Positions 9,451 through 17,658 of a DNA stretch of 64,000 nt are shown in pieces. Under the pieces are notes generated by a model. That model made no database searches and was not told where the DNA came from. It saw only the letters and a program-made list of their open reading frames with translations. The position numbers and the translations under genes are program-made. The DNA is taken from positions 1 through 64,000 of the forward strand of contig JAPLQY010000086.1 in NCBI GenBank assembly GCA_026399475.1. The letters run 5' to 3'. This DNA comes from Rhodocyclales bacterium. GTDB lineage: Bacteria; Pseudomonadota; Gammaproteobacteria; Burkholderiales; Rhodocyclaceae. Numbering within the stretch: position 1 is the first letter of the stretch; every line of letters begins with the position of its first letter.

Positions 9451-9545
9451 GATGATGAAACACGCGAAAGGCGAATTGAAGGCCCGCCCCTCCCATCCTC
9501 CCCTCGCGGGGAGGCTTCTGATTTGTTCGCTTCGCTCGTCTATCA
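9451..9545. repeat. Intergenic repeat, copy A (pair with 24901)
   Basis: A stretch shared, with changes, with 24901-24990. Common blocks are GATGAAAC, CGCGAAA and GCCCGCCCC, then a C-rich/G-rich hairpin (CCTCCCC / GGGGAGG) and CTGAT. It lies between the reductase start and the stop of the iron alcohol dehydrogenase, so it may act as a terminator or be a REP-like element. Confidence 0.5.
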
Positions 9546-9573
9546 CCAATCGCACCGAACGAGCTGTTTCACG

Positions 9574-10848
9574 TTAAGCAATCTTCTTTGCGCGCCGGGC
9601 CGGCTTTTTTGCCGAAGCGGCGGGAGGCAACACCTGGCGAATGATGTCTTCGCAAACGGCTTGCGTCATGTAGCGTGGCACCGGATAGCCGGTGTGGGCT
9701 TCATGGCATGCGGCTTCGGCCAGTTGAGGAATATCGGACTCCTTCAGTGCCGCAAGGAAGGTCGGTATCCCGAGGTCGAGATTGAGTTGATCCACCGCAT
9801 CGAGAAACTTCTGCGCCAACGCATCTTCCCCTTCATTTTCCCGGCCGAGCTTGGCGCGCACCGCCAGCAAGGCCAGCCGGTCGGTGATGGCCGGGAGCGA
9901 ATACTTCAGAACCAGCGGCAGCATGATGGCATTGGCAAGGCCATGGGGGGTGTGGTATTTGCCGCCGAACTGATGTGCAATGGCATGCACATAGCCTACA
10001 TTGGCGCGGGTAAAGGCAAATCCTGCGTAGGTGGCCGCCAGGGACATTTTCTCTCGTGCTTCGAGGTTTTTTCCGTCGCTGTAGGCCACTCGCAGGTTTT
10101 CGAATATCAGTCCGACCGCTGACAAGGCCATGTCGTCCGTGTATGGATTGGCCCAGTGCCCGACGAAGGCTTCAATGGCGTGCGTCAGTGCGTCAATGCC
10201 TGTCGCTGCGGTGATATGGGGAGGCAGCCCGGTCATCAGGCAAGGATCGAGCGCAGCCATTTTTGGTACCAGGCGCGTATCAACGATCACCAGCTTGGTA
10301 TGGCTTTCCGGATCCGAGATGACGGCGGCAACAGTCACCTCCGAGCCGGTACCCGCGGTGGTAGGAACGGCGTAGATCTTGACGGGTGTTTGCAGGCCCT
10401 TGAAATATCCGGCCAGCTCGCGCAGCGTCTTGCCGGGATTGGAGACTGCCGCGGCAATGGCTTTGGAAGCATCCATCGAGGAGCCTCCCCCGAATGCCAC
10501 GATGGCGTCGCAGCCGTGTGCGCAGTAAAACTCGATCCCTTCCTCAATCAGGGGGATCGGTGCGTCAGGCGTGATGGCATCGAATATCACGTACTCGGCC
10601 CCCCCCGCAGTCAGGGCCTTGGTCAGGTCGTCGAGCAAGCCGAGCTTGGAGATGATGCTGTCGGTGACAATAAGGATCTTGCCGTGGCCGAACCCGGCAA
10701 TGGTTTGTCCCAGCCTGCCGCTGGAGCCTGGCCCTACGAGGATCGTAGGCTGCGGTATGGGCAGGAAGCGCACGGCCAGTCCAGCGCCGCGCATGGCTGC
10801 ACTCAGTGCCTTGGTGCGAAGTGACTCGCTCAGCAATTCAGATATCAA
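9574..10848 (-). CDS. Iron-containing (group III) alcohol dehydrogenase
   Basis: 424 residues. Nucleotide-binding GGGSSMD and TTAGTGSE motifs, then the metal-binding region GIDALTHAIEAF and HAIAHQFGGKYHTPHGLANA, which supplies His ligands. It would interconvert an alcohol and its aldehyde with NAD(P)H. Beside an acyl reductase and WS/DGAT, reduction of fatty aldehyde to fatty alcohol is the likely job. It starts at TTG, decided by AAAGGAG 7 bases upstream. The end has a short basic tail (AASAKKPARRAKKIA) like those of its neighbours. Substrate is inferred from context only. Confidence 0.87.
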   Translation of the reverse strand: MISELLSESLRTKALSAAMRGAGLAVRFLPIPQPTILVGPGSSGRLGQTIAGFGHGKILIVTDSIISKLGLLDDLTKALTAGGAEYVIFDAITPDAPIPLIEEGIEFYCAHGCDAIVAFGGGSSMDASKAIAAAVSNPGKTLRELAGYFKGLQTPVKIYAVPTTAGTGSEVTVAAVISDPESHTKLVIVDTRLVPKMAALDPCLMTGLPPHITAATGIDALTHAIEAFVGHWANPYTDDMALSAVGLIFENLRVAYSDGKNLEAREKMSLAATYAGFAFTRANVGYVHAIAHQFGGKYHTPHGLANAIMLPLVLKYSLPAITDRLALLAVRAKLGRENEGEDALAQKFLDAVDQLNLDLGIPTFLAALKESDIPQLAEAACHEAHTGYPVPRYMTQAVCEDIIRQVLPPAASAKKPARRAKKIA

Positions 10849-11135
10849 GAGAATTCTCCTTTAGAACGACAGCCCGCGGCGAATGGCTCCTGCACGCAGG
10901 ATACGGGTCATTCGTCATGCTTGCGGCAATAGGCAACGAACCGGGATTTCACCCGTCCCATCGATTCTCTCACCGCCTTGAAACGGGGCATGAATTTTTC
11001 CCGGATTTGAACTCTATCACCCAACATCGGGCTGCGCTCGATTCGTGGCTTCTGCCAGGCCGGGGCGGATCGCCAACCGCCCTGGCATTTTCGAGCGGAT
11101 ACCGAATCAAGCGGCGCCAGCGGCATCAGCGGGCA

Positions 11136-12731
11136 TCAGCGAGCATCGGCGCGAATCATTTCGGCGGCCTTTTCGGCAATCATCAGGGTCGGCGCGGTGG
11201 TATTGCCGCCGATCAGGGTCGGCATGATTGAGGCATCGACCACGCGCAGGCCTTCGACGCCATGAACACGCAGCCTGGCATCGACCACCGCCATCGCGTC
11301 GCTCCCCATCTTGCAGGTTCCGACCGGGTGATAAATGGTGTCCGAACGGGTCTTGATCTCTTCGCGTATGGCGTCGTCGGAATATATCCCTGCGCTGTAA
11401 AGCTCGCCGCTGCGGATGTTTGCCAGCACGGGTGCATCCATGAGTTTCCGGGTGAGCTTGAAGCCATCGACCATGGCGTCGAGGTCGTCGGGATGGTCGA
11501 AAAACTTCGGATCGATGTTGGGAGCGGCCACCGGATCGGCACTGGCGAGACTCACCGTGCCGATGCTTTTCGGCCGCAGCAGGCAGATATGGCAGGAATA
11601 GCCGTGCCCCATGTGCAGTTTGCGCGCATGGCTGTCGATCATGCCGATGACGAAGTGCAGCTGGAATTCCGGCGCCGGCGAATCCGGGAAGCGTCGCAGA
11701 AAACCCCCGCCCTCGGCACCGTTAGAGGTCATCATGCCGGTGTGCTCGCGCCGGTAGCGGCCGATTTCGTCGAGCAGGCGCAGCGAACCTCCCAGCGAGA
11801 TGCCGAGCAGGTCGAGGGACTTGGCGCGGTAGTTGAAAATGTAGTCGGGGTGGTCCTGCAGGTTCTTCCCCACACCGGGCAGATCGTGCACAACAGGGAT
11901 GCCGAACTGCTGCAATTCGGCGCCGGCGCCGACGCCGGAGAGCATCAACAACTGGGGCGATTGCAGCGCACCGGCCGTCAGAATCACCTCGCGCTTCGCC
12001 TGAAAGCTCTGTACTTGGCCGCCTTTCAGGAATTCCACCGCGCTGGCTCGTTTGCCGGTGAACAGGATGCGTCGCGCCCGCGCCTGCGTGATGACCGTCA
12101 GGTTGGGGCGACTGGCCAGGTGCGGGGCCAGATAGGCACGCGCCGCATTCCAGCGTTCGCCATCCTTCTGCATGACCTGATAGATGCCGATGCCTTCCTG
12201 GTCGGCGCCGTTGAAGTCATCGATAAGCTTGAATCCGGTCTGACGGGCGGCCTCGAGATAAATCTCCTGGAAGGGATTCATCGAGCGCAGATTCGCGACG
12301 TTGAGCGGCCCCCCCTGCCCGTGGTACTCGCCGTTGAAGTTTTCGTTGTGTTCCGATTTCCTGAAATACGGCAGCACGTCCTGCCAGGACCAGCCTTCGT
12401 TGCCCAGCCCCGCCCAATGGTCGTAATCCCAGGGATGGCCGCGCGTATAGACCATCGCATTGATCGACGTCGAACCGCCCAGCGCCTTGCCGCGCGGCAC
12501 GTAACCGCGCCGGCCGTTGAGGCCCGGCTGCGGAACGGTTTCGAAAGCCCAGTTGTTGATCGAGGTCGGCAGCATCAGCGCGGTGCAGAAGGGCACCTTG
12601 ATCAGCAGTTGGTCGTCGCTCTTGCCCGCTTCCAGCAGGCATACGCTGAGCTTGGGATCCTCCGAAAGCCGCCCTGCCACGGCACAACCCCCGGCGCCGC
12701 CGCCTACTACGATGTAGTCGAATTCCTTCAT
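11136..12731 (-). CDS. GMC-family FAD alcohol dehydrogenase (choline dehydrogenase-like)
   Basis: 531 residues. The N-terminal Rossmann motif VVGGGAGGCAVAGRL binds FAD. The GMC signature region PRGKALGGSTSINAMVYTRG lies near residue 80, and the C-terminal block HPVGTCKMG ... IGGNTTAPTLMIAEKAAEMI carries the catalytic His. GMC enzymes of this size oxidise primary alcohols to aldehydes, passing electrons to a membrane acceptor or oxygen. No betaine genes are near, so a long-chain alcohol is more likely than choline. The start at 12731 gives the canonical MKEFDYIVVGGGAGG. Confidence 0.9.
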   Translation of the reverse strand: MKEFDYIVVGGGAGGCAVAGRLSEDPKLSVCLLEAGKSDDQLLIKVPFCTALMLPTSINNWAFETVPQPGLNGRRGYVPRGKALGGSTSINAMVYTRGHPWDYDHWAGLGNEGWSWQDVLPYFRKSEHNENFNGEYHGQGGPLNVANLRSMNPFQEIYLEAARQTGFKLIDDFNGADQEGIGIYQVMQKDGERWNAARAYLAPHLASRPNLTVITQARARRILFTGKRASAVEFLKGGQVQSFQAKREVILTAGALQSPQLLMLSGVGAGAELQQFGIPVVHDLPGVGKNLQDHPDYIFNYRAKSLDLLGISLGGSLRLLDEIGRYRREHTGMMTSNGAEGGGFLRRFPDSPAPEFQLHFVIGMIDSHARKLHMGHGYSCHICLLRPKSIGTVSLASADPVAAPNIDPKFFDHPDDLDAMVDGFKLTRKLMDAPVLANIRSGELYSAGIYSDDAIREEIKTRSDTIYHPVGTCKMGSDAMAVVDARLRVHGVEGLRVVDASIMPTLIGGNTTAPTLMIAEKAAEMIRADAR

Positions 12732-12753
12732 GACTTTTCCGATCAATAAAAAA

Positions 12754-13662
12754 TCAAACCGATGCCTCGAGCGCTTCCATCAAACTGCCCAGCACCCGAG
12801 GCGAAAAGGCCATGCCCAGATGGCTGACGCCGCCGATGGCGACGTTGGTCGCCCCTTCCAGAGTCGAACAGGCCTGCTGCGGAAACACGTAGTTGTCGTG
12901 GCAACTATAGATCGCCACCGAAGCCGGCGGCAGCGGAGCCTGCAGCGCGTTCAGCCAGTCGCTGCCAACGCGCATCTGGCGCGCATTCGGACCCAGGCCC
13001 AGGCGCGCGAGCTGCGTGCCTTGATGCGGCGAACCCAGCGTGATCAGGCGCGCCACCTTCCCGATGCCATGGCGTCGCAGGTAGGCGCGCGACGCCAGGC
13101 CGCCCATGCTGTGTCCGACCAGGATCACCTGGGGCGCACCGGTCGTAGCAAGCACCTCGTCTATGCGCCGCGCGATGCCTTCGGAATAGCTGTCAATGTC
13201 CGCATAGACCGGTTCCAGGCTGTGCGTCGCCACGGTCCAGCCTGCCGCTTCGAGCTTGCGCCGCAGCCAGAACCAGAAGCCCCGGTTGCACTGATAACCA
13301 TGGATCAGCAGCAGGGGGAGCGGCCGGGCAGCACAGTGCGCCAGCCGGTCCGGTCCCAGCCAGAAGCGCTCGAAAGGCTGTACCACGGTGAACAGCACGC
13401 ACAGCGCAATGTATTCCCCCATCACCATGCGCAAGGCACCGAGGGGGCCAACGCGCAGCGCTGGCGGTAAAGGATCGGATGCCGGGCGTGAAATGGCGAA
13501 GGTCGTCAGGACAAACAGCAGGCGCCCGCCGAAAAAGAATCCGGCGACGAACCACGCCACCTCGCCGAGGCTCCACCCGCCATGGGAACTCAGCCAGTTG
13601 CCCCAAAAAAGGTAGCCCAGCAGTTCGCCGAACAGGATCCACCGCAGTTGCCGTGCCGCCAT
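12754..13662 (-). CDS. Alpha/beta hydrolase, triacylglycerol lipase type
   Basis: 302 residues. Two or three hydrophobic N-terminal segments (about residues 8-60 and 85-105) suggest a membrane anchor, followed by a lipase domain: LLLIHGYQCNRGFW (oxyanion region), the nucleophile elbow GHSMGG, and the LGSPHQGT motif of PGAP1/bacterial lipase families. It probably hydrolyses acylglycerols or other esters at the membrane. It lies 9 bases downstream of the aldehyde dehydrogenase stop and 22 bases before the GMC start, so the three are likely one operon. Confidence 0.85.
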   Translation of the reverse strand: MAARQLRWILFGELLGYLFWGNWLSSHGGWSLGEVAWFVAGFFFGGRLLFVLTTFAISRPASDPLPPALRVGPLGALRMVMGEYIALCVLFTVVQPFERFWLGPDRLAHCAARPLPLLLIHGYQCNRGFWFWLRRKLEAAGWTVATHSLEPVYADIDSYSEGIARRIDEVLATTGAPQVILVGHSMGGLASRAYLRRHGIGKVARLITLGSPHQGTQLARLGLGPNARQMRVGSDWLNALQAPLPPASVAIYSCHDNYVFPQQACSTLEGATNVAIGGVSHLGMAFSPRVLGSLMEALEASV

Positions 13663-13673
13663 CGCCGACTTTC
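13651..13673 (+). repeat. Dispersed intergenic motif, copy 2 (variant)
   Basis: Reads CCGTGCCGCCATCGCCGACT, matching the core except CAT for CAG. It overlaps the lipase start codon and the aldehyde dehydrogenase stop, so here the match could be chance. Confidence 0.3.
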
Positions 13674-15105
13674 AGCGAATCAGGAACTTGGTCAGGCGCT
13701 CGAACAATGCGCCATAGGGCGGATTGAACAGCGGCATGCCGTTCAGCCACGACTGGTAGAACACCGCTTTCTGCTTGGTGAAGGTCTTGAAGCCTTCAAT
13801 GCCGTGGTAATGGCCCATGCCGCTGGGACCGACGCCGCCGAAGGGCAGTTCTTCCTGGGCGATGTGCAGGATGGTGTCGTTGATGGTGACGCCGCCGGCC
13901 ACGGTTTCGTTCAGCACCCGGTCGCGGCGGCCGGCATCGTTCTCGAAGCAGTACAGCGCCAGCGGACGCGGATGCTGGTTCACGTAAGCGATCGCCGCAT
14001 CGAGATCCTTGTAGGGCAGTACCGGCAGCAGCGGGCCGAAGATTTCGTCCTGCATCACGCGCATGTTGTCATCGACATTCAGCAGCGCCAGCGGTGGCAG
14101 CTTGCGCCGCGCGTCGTCCGCCGTCGCCGTCGATAGCGGTTCGATCTTCGCGCCGCGCGCCTGCGCGTCGGTCACGTAGCCCTGCAGTCGCTGGTAGTGC
14201 CTATCATTGACGATGGCGGTGTAGTCCGGCGTCGTCGCCATGGCCGGGAAGCACTTGGCCACCACCGCGCGCGCCGCCTCGATGAAGGCCTGCTCCGTGC
14301 CGGCCGGCACCAGCACGTAGTCGGGCGCGATGCAGGTCTGCCCGGCGTTGAGCAGCTTGCCGACCATGATGCGTTCCGCCGCCTTTGCCATGGAATAGTC
14401 CGGGCCGACAATCGCCGGCGACTTGCCGCCGAGTTCCAGCGTGACTGGCGTCAGGTTGTCCGCCGCCATGCGCATGATGTCGTGGCCGACCTTGGTCGAA
14501 CCGGTAAATAGCAGGTGGTCGAAAGGCAGGCGCGCGAAATCGGCGCCAACCGTCGCGTCGCCCAGCACCACCGAAACATCGTCCGCGGCGAAGTATTTTG
14601 CGACCAGTTCCGCCAGCAACTCACCCGTGCGCGGGGTGAATTCCGACATCTTGATCATCACCCGGTTGCCGGCCGCCAGCGCCGCCGCCAGGGGCGCAAC
14701 CGCCAGGAACAGCGGGTAGTTCCACGGCACGATGATGCCGACCACGCCCAGCGGCTGCGGGATGATGCGCGCCCGCCCCGGACGGAACCAGATCGACGCG
14801 GCCTTGCGCTGCGGCTTCATCCAGGCGCCGAAGTGAGAACGCGTGTGGCGAATCGACTCGAGGCTGGGGAATAGTTCCAGCAGCCGGGTTTCGTGCGCGG
14901 AACGATGGCCGAAGTCGGCGGAGATCGCCGTGACGAAGCGCTCGGCGTTGTCGTGCACCAGAGCCGCCAGCGCGTCCAGCCGCACCTGTCGCGCACTGCG
15001 CTCCACCTGCGCGTTGCGCCGGGTTGCGGCACGCATGCGCTCGAACACGTTCTTGAATGTTTCCGCCTCGGCCAACTGACGGGCTACCGCTTCGTTTGCG
15101 TTCAT
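13672..15105 (-). CDS. Aldehyde dehydrogenase (coniferyl aldehyde dehydrogenase type)
   Basis: 477 residues. Shows PWNYPLFLAVAPLAAALAAGN, the nucleotide-binding FTGSTKVG, the catalytic Glu in LELGGKSP and the catalytic Cys in NAGQTCIAPDY. The coniferyl-aldehyde subgroup acts on many aldehydes including long-chain ones. Start at 15105 is set by GGAGGAG 7 bases upstream; the longer frame lacks such a site. It is first in a likely operon with the lipase and GMC genes, giving a route from released fatty alcohol through aldehyde to acid. Confidence 0.9.
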   Translation of the reverse strand: MNANEAVARQLAEAETFKNVFERMRAATRRNAQVERSARQVRLDALAALVHDNAERFVTAISADFGHRSAHETRLLELFPSLESIRHTRSHFGAWMKPQRKAASIWFRPGRARIIPQPLGVVGIIVPWNYPLFLAVAPLAAALAAGNRVMIKMSEFTPRTGELLAELVAKYFAADDVSVVLGDATVGADFARLPFDHLLFTGSTKVGHDIMRMAADNLTPVTLELGGKSPAIVGPDYSMAKAAERIMVGKLLNAGQTCIAPDYVLVPAGTEQAFIEAARAVVAKCFPAMATTPDYTAIVNDRHYQRLQGYVTDAQARGAKIEPLSTATADDARRKLPPLALLNVDDNMRVMQDEIFGPLLPVLPYKDLDAAIAYVNQHPRPLALYCFENDAGRRDRVLNETVAGGVTINDTILHIAQEELPFGGVGPSGMGHYHGIEGFKTFTKQKAVFYQSWLNGMPLFNPPYGALFERLTKFLIR

Positions 15106-15220
15106 TCCAGGCTCCTCCTGCATGGGCACAGCGTATTTTGCCAGTCTATGCGCCCAAAAGCCTCGCAATTAGGCAAGGCACTCTAACGAGCCCGTGTCGG
15201 CAGGATGGATAATCCGTCCT

Positions 15221-15943
15221 ATGGACGAGGAACTAGACAAGGAAGCCATCGGCCACGAACTGGCGGCCTGCATCGCCGAGGCGCGCGAACTGCGCGCCGC
15301 ACGGGCCAGCGACCCCGAACCGGACGACTTCCCGCGACTCAAGGAGTGGCAGGCCGCGCGCTTGGCCCGTAGCTATGCCGACCTGCTGGCCAGCCCGCGC
15401 CACAACCCGGCGGCGGAATTCTTCCTCAGCGACCTCTACGGCCCCAAGGACTTCCGTACCCGCGACGCGGAACTGGCACGGGTCGTCCCCATCATGGTCC
15501 ATGTGCTGCCGGCGAAGGCGCTGATGACCCTGCTCGAAGCCGTGAAGATGGACACGCTCTCGGAGTCGCTGGACACGGCCATGGTGCTGGCCCTGCGCAA
15601 GGTCGGCAAGAGCAAGGACATCGACTGGCCCGCCTACGTCGCGGCCTATCGCACTTGCGGTCGAAGAAAGGACCGCGAAATGCAGATCGCCCTGATCGAC
15701 AAGATCGGCAAGACCCTCGACCGCCTGACGCGCATGCCGCTGATCCGCTACTCGCTCAAGCTCATGAACGGCCCCGCGCACCTCGCCGGGCTCGGCGCCC
15801 TCCACTCGTTCCTGCAAAGGGGATTCGATGCCTTCAGCTACATGAAGGGCGCCGATGAATTTCTGGCGACCGTCACGCAACGTGAAACAACGCTGATGCA
15901 GGAACTGTTTGCCAACCCGAACGCCAGATTTGCCGATTTCTGA
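15221..15943 (+). CDS. Conserved hypothetical protein (FFLEELY-motif type)
   Basis: About 240 residues, largely helical, soluble, no signal peptide. It carries FFLSDLYGPKDFRTRDAEL near residue 65, resembling proteins named after an FFLEELY motif in beta- and gammaproteobacteria; their role is not known to me. An alternative GTG start at 15194 exists; neither has a strong ribosome binding site. It is divergent from the aldehyde dehydrogenase and is followed by a strong hairpin terminator. Confidence 0.7.
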   Translation: MDEELDKEAIGHELAACIAEARELRAARASDPEPDDFPRLKEWQAARLARSYADLLASPRHNPAAEFFLSDLYGPKDFRTRDAELARVVPIMVHVLPAKALMTLLEAVKMDTLSESLDTAMVLALRKVGKSKDIDWPAYVAAYRTCGRRKDREMQIALIDKIGKTLDRLTRMPLIRYSLKLMNGPAHLAGLGALHSFLQRGFDAFSYMKGADEFLATVTQRETTLMQELFANPNARFADF

Positions 15944-16031
15944 CCGCATCTGAAAGATGTCGCCACGCGCAGCAAGGAAGCGCCCAAGTTCAGCAATTAA
16001 CGCGCGACCGGAATCAACATCACAAACGCCA

Positions 16032-16073
16032 AAATGAAAACGGGTGCCTGAAATCAGGCACCCGTTTTCATTT
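16032..16073. terminator. Strong bidirectional terminator
   Basis: A perfect 19-bp inverted repeat (arms 16032-16050 and 16055-16073, loop AAAT), GC-rich at the loop end and A/T-rich at the base. It separates the plus-strand gene ending at 15943 from the minus-strand tRNA-Glu, and fits termination of both. Confidence 0.9.
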
Positions 16074-16079
16074 GCAGCT

Positions 16080-16155
16080 TGGCGACCCCACCGGGATTCG
16101 AACCCGGGTTCATACCGTGAAAGGGTATTGTCCTAGGCCTCTAGACGATAGGGTC
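16080..16155 (-). tRNA. tRNA-Glu (UUC anticodon)
   Basis: A 76-base minus-strand gene. The 7-bp acceptor stem pairs fully (one G-T), the T arm reads GGGTTCGAATCCC, the anticodon loop CTTTCAC carries TTC, and CCA is encoded. The D-arm TCGTCTAGAGGCCTAGGACA is typical of bacterial tRNA-Glu. Confidence 0.95.
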
Positions 16156-16167
16156 AATACTGTTACT

Positions 16168-16209
16168 TGGTGGAGGTACGCGGGATCGAACCGCGGACCT
16201 CTTGCATGC
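16168..16209 (-). pseudogene. 3' remnant of a tRNA-Ala
   Basis: On the minus strand this reads as the 3' half of a tRNA-Ala: GCATGCAAGAGGT (anticodon-stem side and variable loop), a full T arm with GGTTCGATCCC, acceptor 3' strand and CCA. The 5' half is missing, replaced by an unrelated hairpin at 16213-16240. It lies 12 bases upstream of tRNA-Glu. Such halves are typical scars of integrase-mediated insertion or of deletion within a tRNA cluster. Confidence 0.75.
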
Positions 16210-16212
16210 GGA

Positions 16213-16240
16213 GGCAGGGTCTGCATGTAAAGCCCCTGCC
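16213..16240 (-). terminator. Hairpin after the FAD oxidase gene
   Basis: GGCAGGG at 16213-16219 pairs with CCCTGCC at 16234-16240 over a 14-base loop, 9 bases past the oxidase stop. There is no clear T-run, so termination is only probable. Confidence 0.45.
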
Positions 16241-16248
16241 GCGACTTT

Positions 16249-17643
16249 CTAAAGCAGTTTACCCGGATTCATCAGGTCGCGCGGGTCGAGGGCCTGTTTG
16301 ACTGCGCGCATCATGTCCATCTCGGTCGTGCTCTTGTAGCGCAGCACTTCCTCCCGCTTCAACTGCCCGAGCCCATGCTCGGCGGAAATCGAACCTCCGA
16401 GTTCATGGACCAGGTCATGCACGATGCGATTCACCGCTGCGGTCTGCGCGATGAACTCGCTGTTCGACTGGGCATCGGGTCGCGACTGGTTGTAGTGCAG
16501 GTTGCCGTCGCCGATGTGGCCGAAGCAGACGATGCGAACCTCGGGAAATGCCGCCCGCAAGGCAGCGTCTGCGCGCGCGATGAACCCGGCGATACGGGAT
16601 ACGGGAACGGCAATGTCGTGCTTGATCGACACGCCTTCGATCTTCTGCGCCTCCGAGACGTTTTCGCGCAGCGCCCACAGCGCCGCCGCCTGCGCTTGGC
16701 TGTTAGCGAGCGCAGCGTCGTCGACCAGACCGTCTGCAGCGGCATGTTGCAGCGCCTGCTCCAGGGTGGCAACCAGATCGTCGTGGGCACCGCTGAGTTC
16801 GATCAGCACCTGCCACGCGGGCTTGCCGGCGAGCGGATCGCGTGCATTCGGAATATGCCTGAGGACGAGATCGAGGGCGGGACGACCGACGATTTCGAAA
16901 GCCGTCACATTGTCGCCGGCGGCATCACGCAGGCGACCGAGCAGGCGCACCGCAGCCGCCGGGTCGGGCACGGCAGCCCAGGCGGTGGCGTATGTGCGCG
17001 GCCGCGGAAACAGCTTCAGGGTAGCCGCCGTAATCAGGCCCAGGGTACCTTCGGCGCCGATGAACAGATGCTTCAAGTCATAGCCGGTGTTGTCCTTGCG
17101 CAAGGCCCGCAGACCGTTCCAGATGCGACCGTCGGCGAGCACCACCTCGAGACCCAGCGTCAGCTCGCGGGCATTGCCATAGCGCAGCACCTGCACCCCG
17201 CCGGCGTTGGTGGACAGATTGCCGCCCAGCGTCGCGCTGCCCTCGGCCGCCAGGGACAGCGGGAACAGGCGACCCGCCTCCGTCGCGGCTTCCTGCACCG
17301 CCTGCAGCGTGCAGCCGGCCTCGACGGTCATCGCATTGTTGTCGGCATCAATGGCCCGGATGCGGTTCATGCGCCGCAGGCTGACCACCACTTCGCCGCC
17401 GAGCGGGGTAGCCCCGCCGCATAGTCCGGTGTTGCCGCCCTGCGGCACGATGGCCACGCCGGCGGCGACGCAGGCGCGCACCACGGCGGCCACTTCATCG
17501 GTGCTGCCCGGCAGCGCCACGCACAGCGCGCTGCCCGCGTAGCGACCGCGCCAGTCGGTGCAATACGGGGCCAGGTCATCCGCCGCGACGAGTACCTGGC
17601 GCTCGCCCAGCAACTGGCGCAATTCGGTGATCAGTGCGTTCAT
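16249..17643 (-). CDS. FAD-binding oxidase, GlcD/D-2-hydroxyglutarate dehydrogenase type
   Basis: 464 residues. The N-terminal PCMH-type FAD domain has VPQGGNTGLCGGATPLGGEVVVSL near residues 66-88 and LGGNLSTNAGG near 139-149. The C-terminal FAD-oxidase domain contains CFGHIGDGNLHYN, the metal/substrate signature of D-2-hydroxyacid dehydrogenases, and ends SAEHGLGQLKRE. It oxidises a D-2-hydroxy acid (D-lactate, glycolate or D-2-hydroxyglutarate) to the 2-oxo acid. It lacks partner subunits, favouring the single-chain D2HGDH/D-LDH group. Confidence 0.88.
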   Translation of the reverse strand: MNALITELRQLLGERQVLVAADDLAPYCTDWRGRYAGSALCVALPGSTDEVAAVVRACVAAGVAIVPQGGNTGLCGGATPLGGEVVVSLRRMNRIRAIDADNNAMTVEAGCTLQAVQEAATEAGRLFPLSLAAEGSATLGGNLSTNAGGVQVLRYGNARELTLGLEVVLADGRIWNGLRALRKDNTGYDLKHLFIGAEGTLGLITAATLKLFPRPRTYATAWAAVPDPAAAVRLLGRLRDAAGDNVTAFEIVGRPALDLVLRHIPNARDPLAGKPAWQVLIELSGAHDDLVATLEQALQHAAADGLVDDAALANSQAQAAALWALRENVSEAQKIEGVSIKHDIAVPVSRIAGFIARADAALRAAFPEVRIVCFGHIGDGNLHYNQSRPDAQSNSEFIAQTAAVNRIVHDLVHELGGSISAEHGLGQLKREEVLRYKSTTEMDMMRAVKQALDPRDLMNPGKLL

Positions 17644-17658
17644 GCCGACCGCAGGCGC

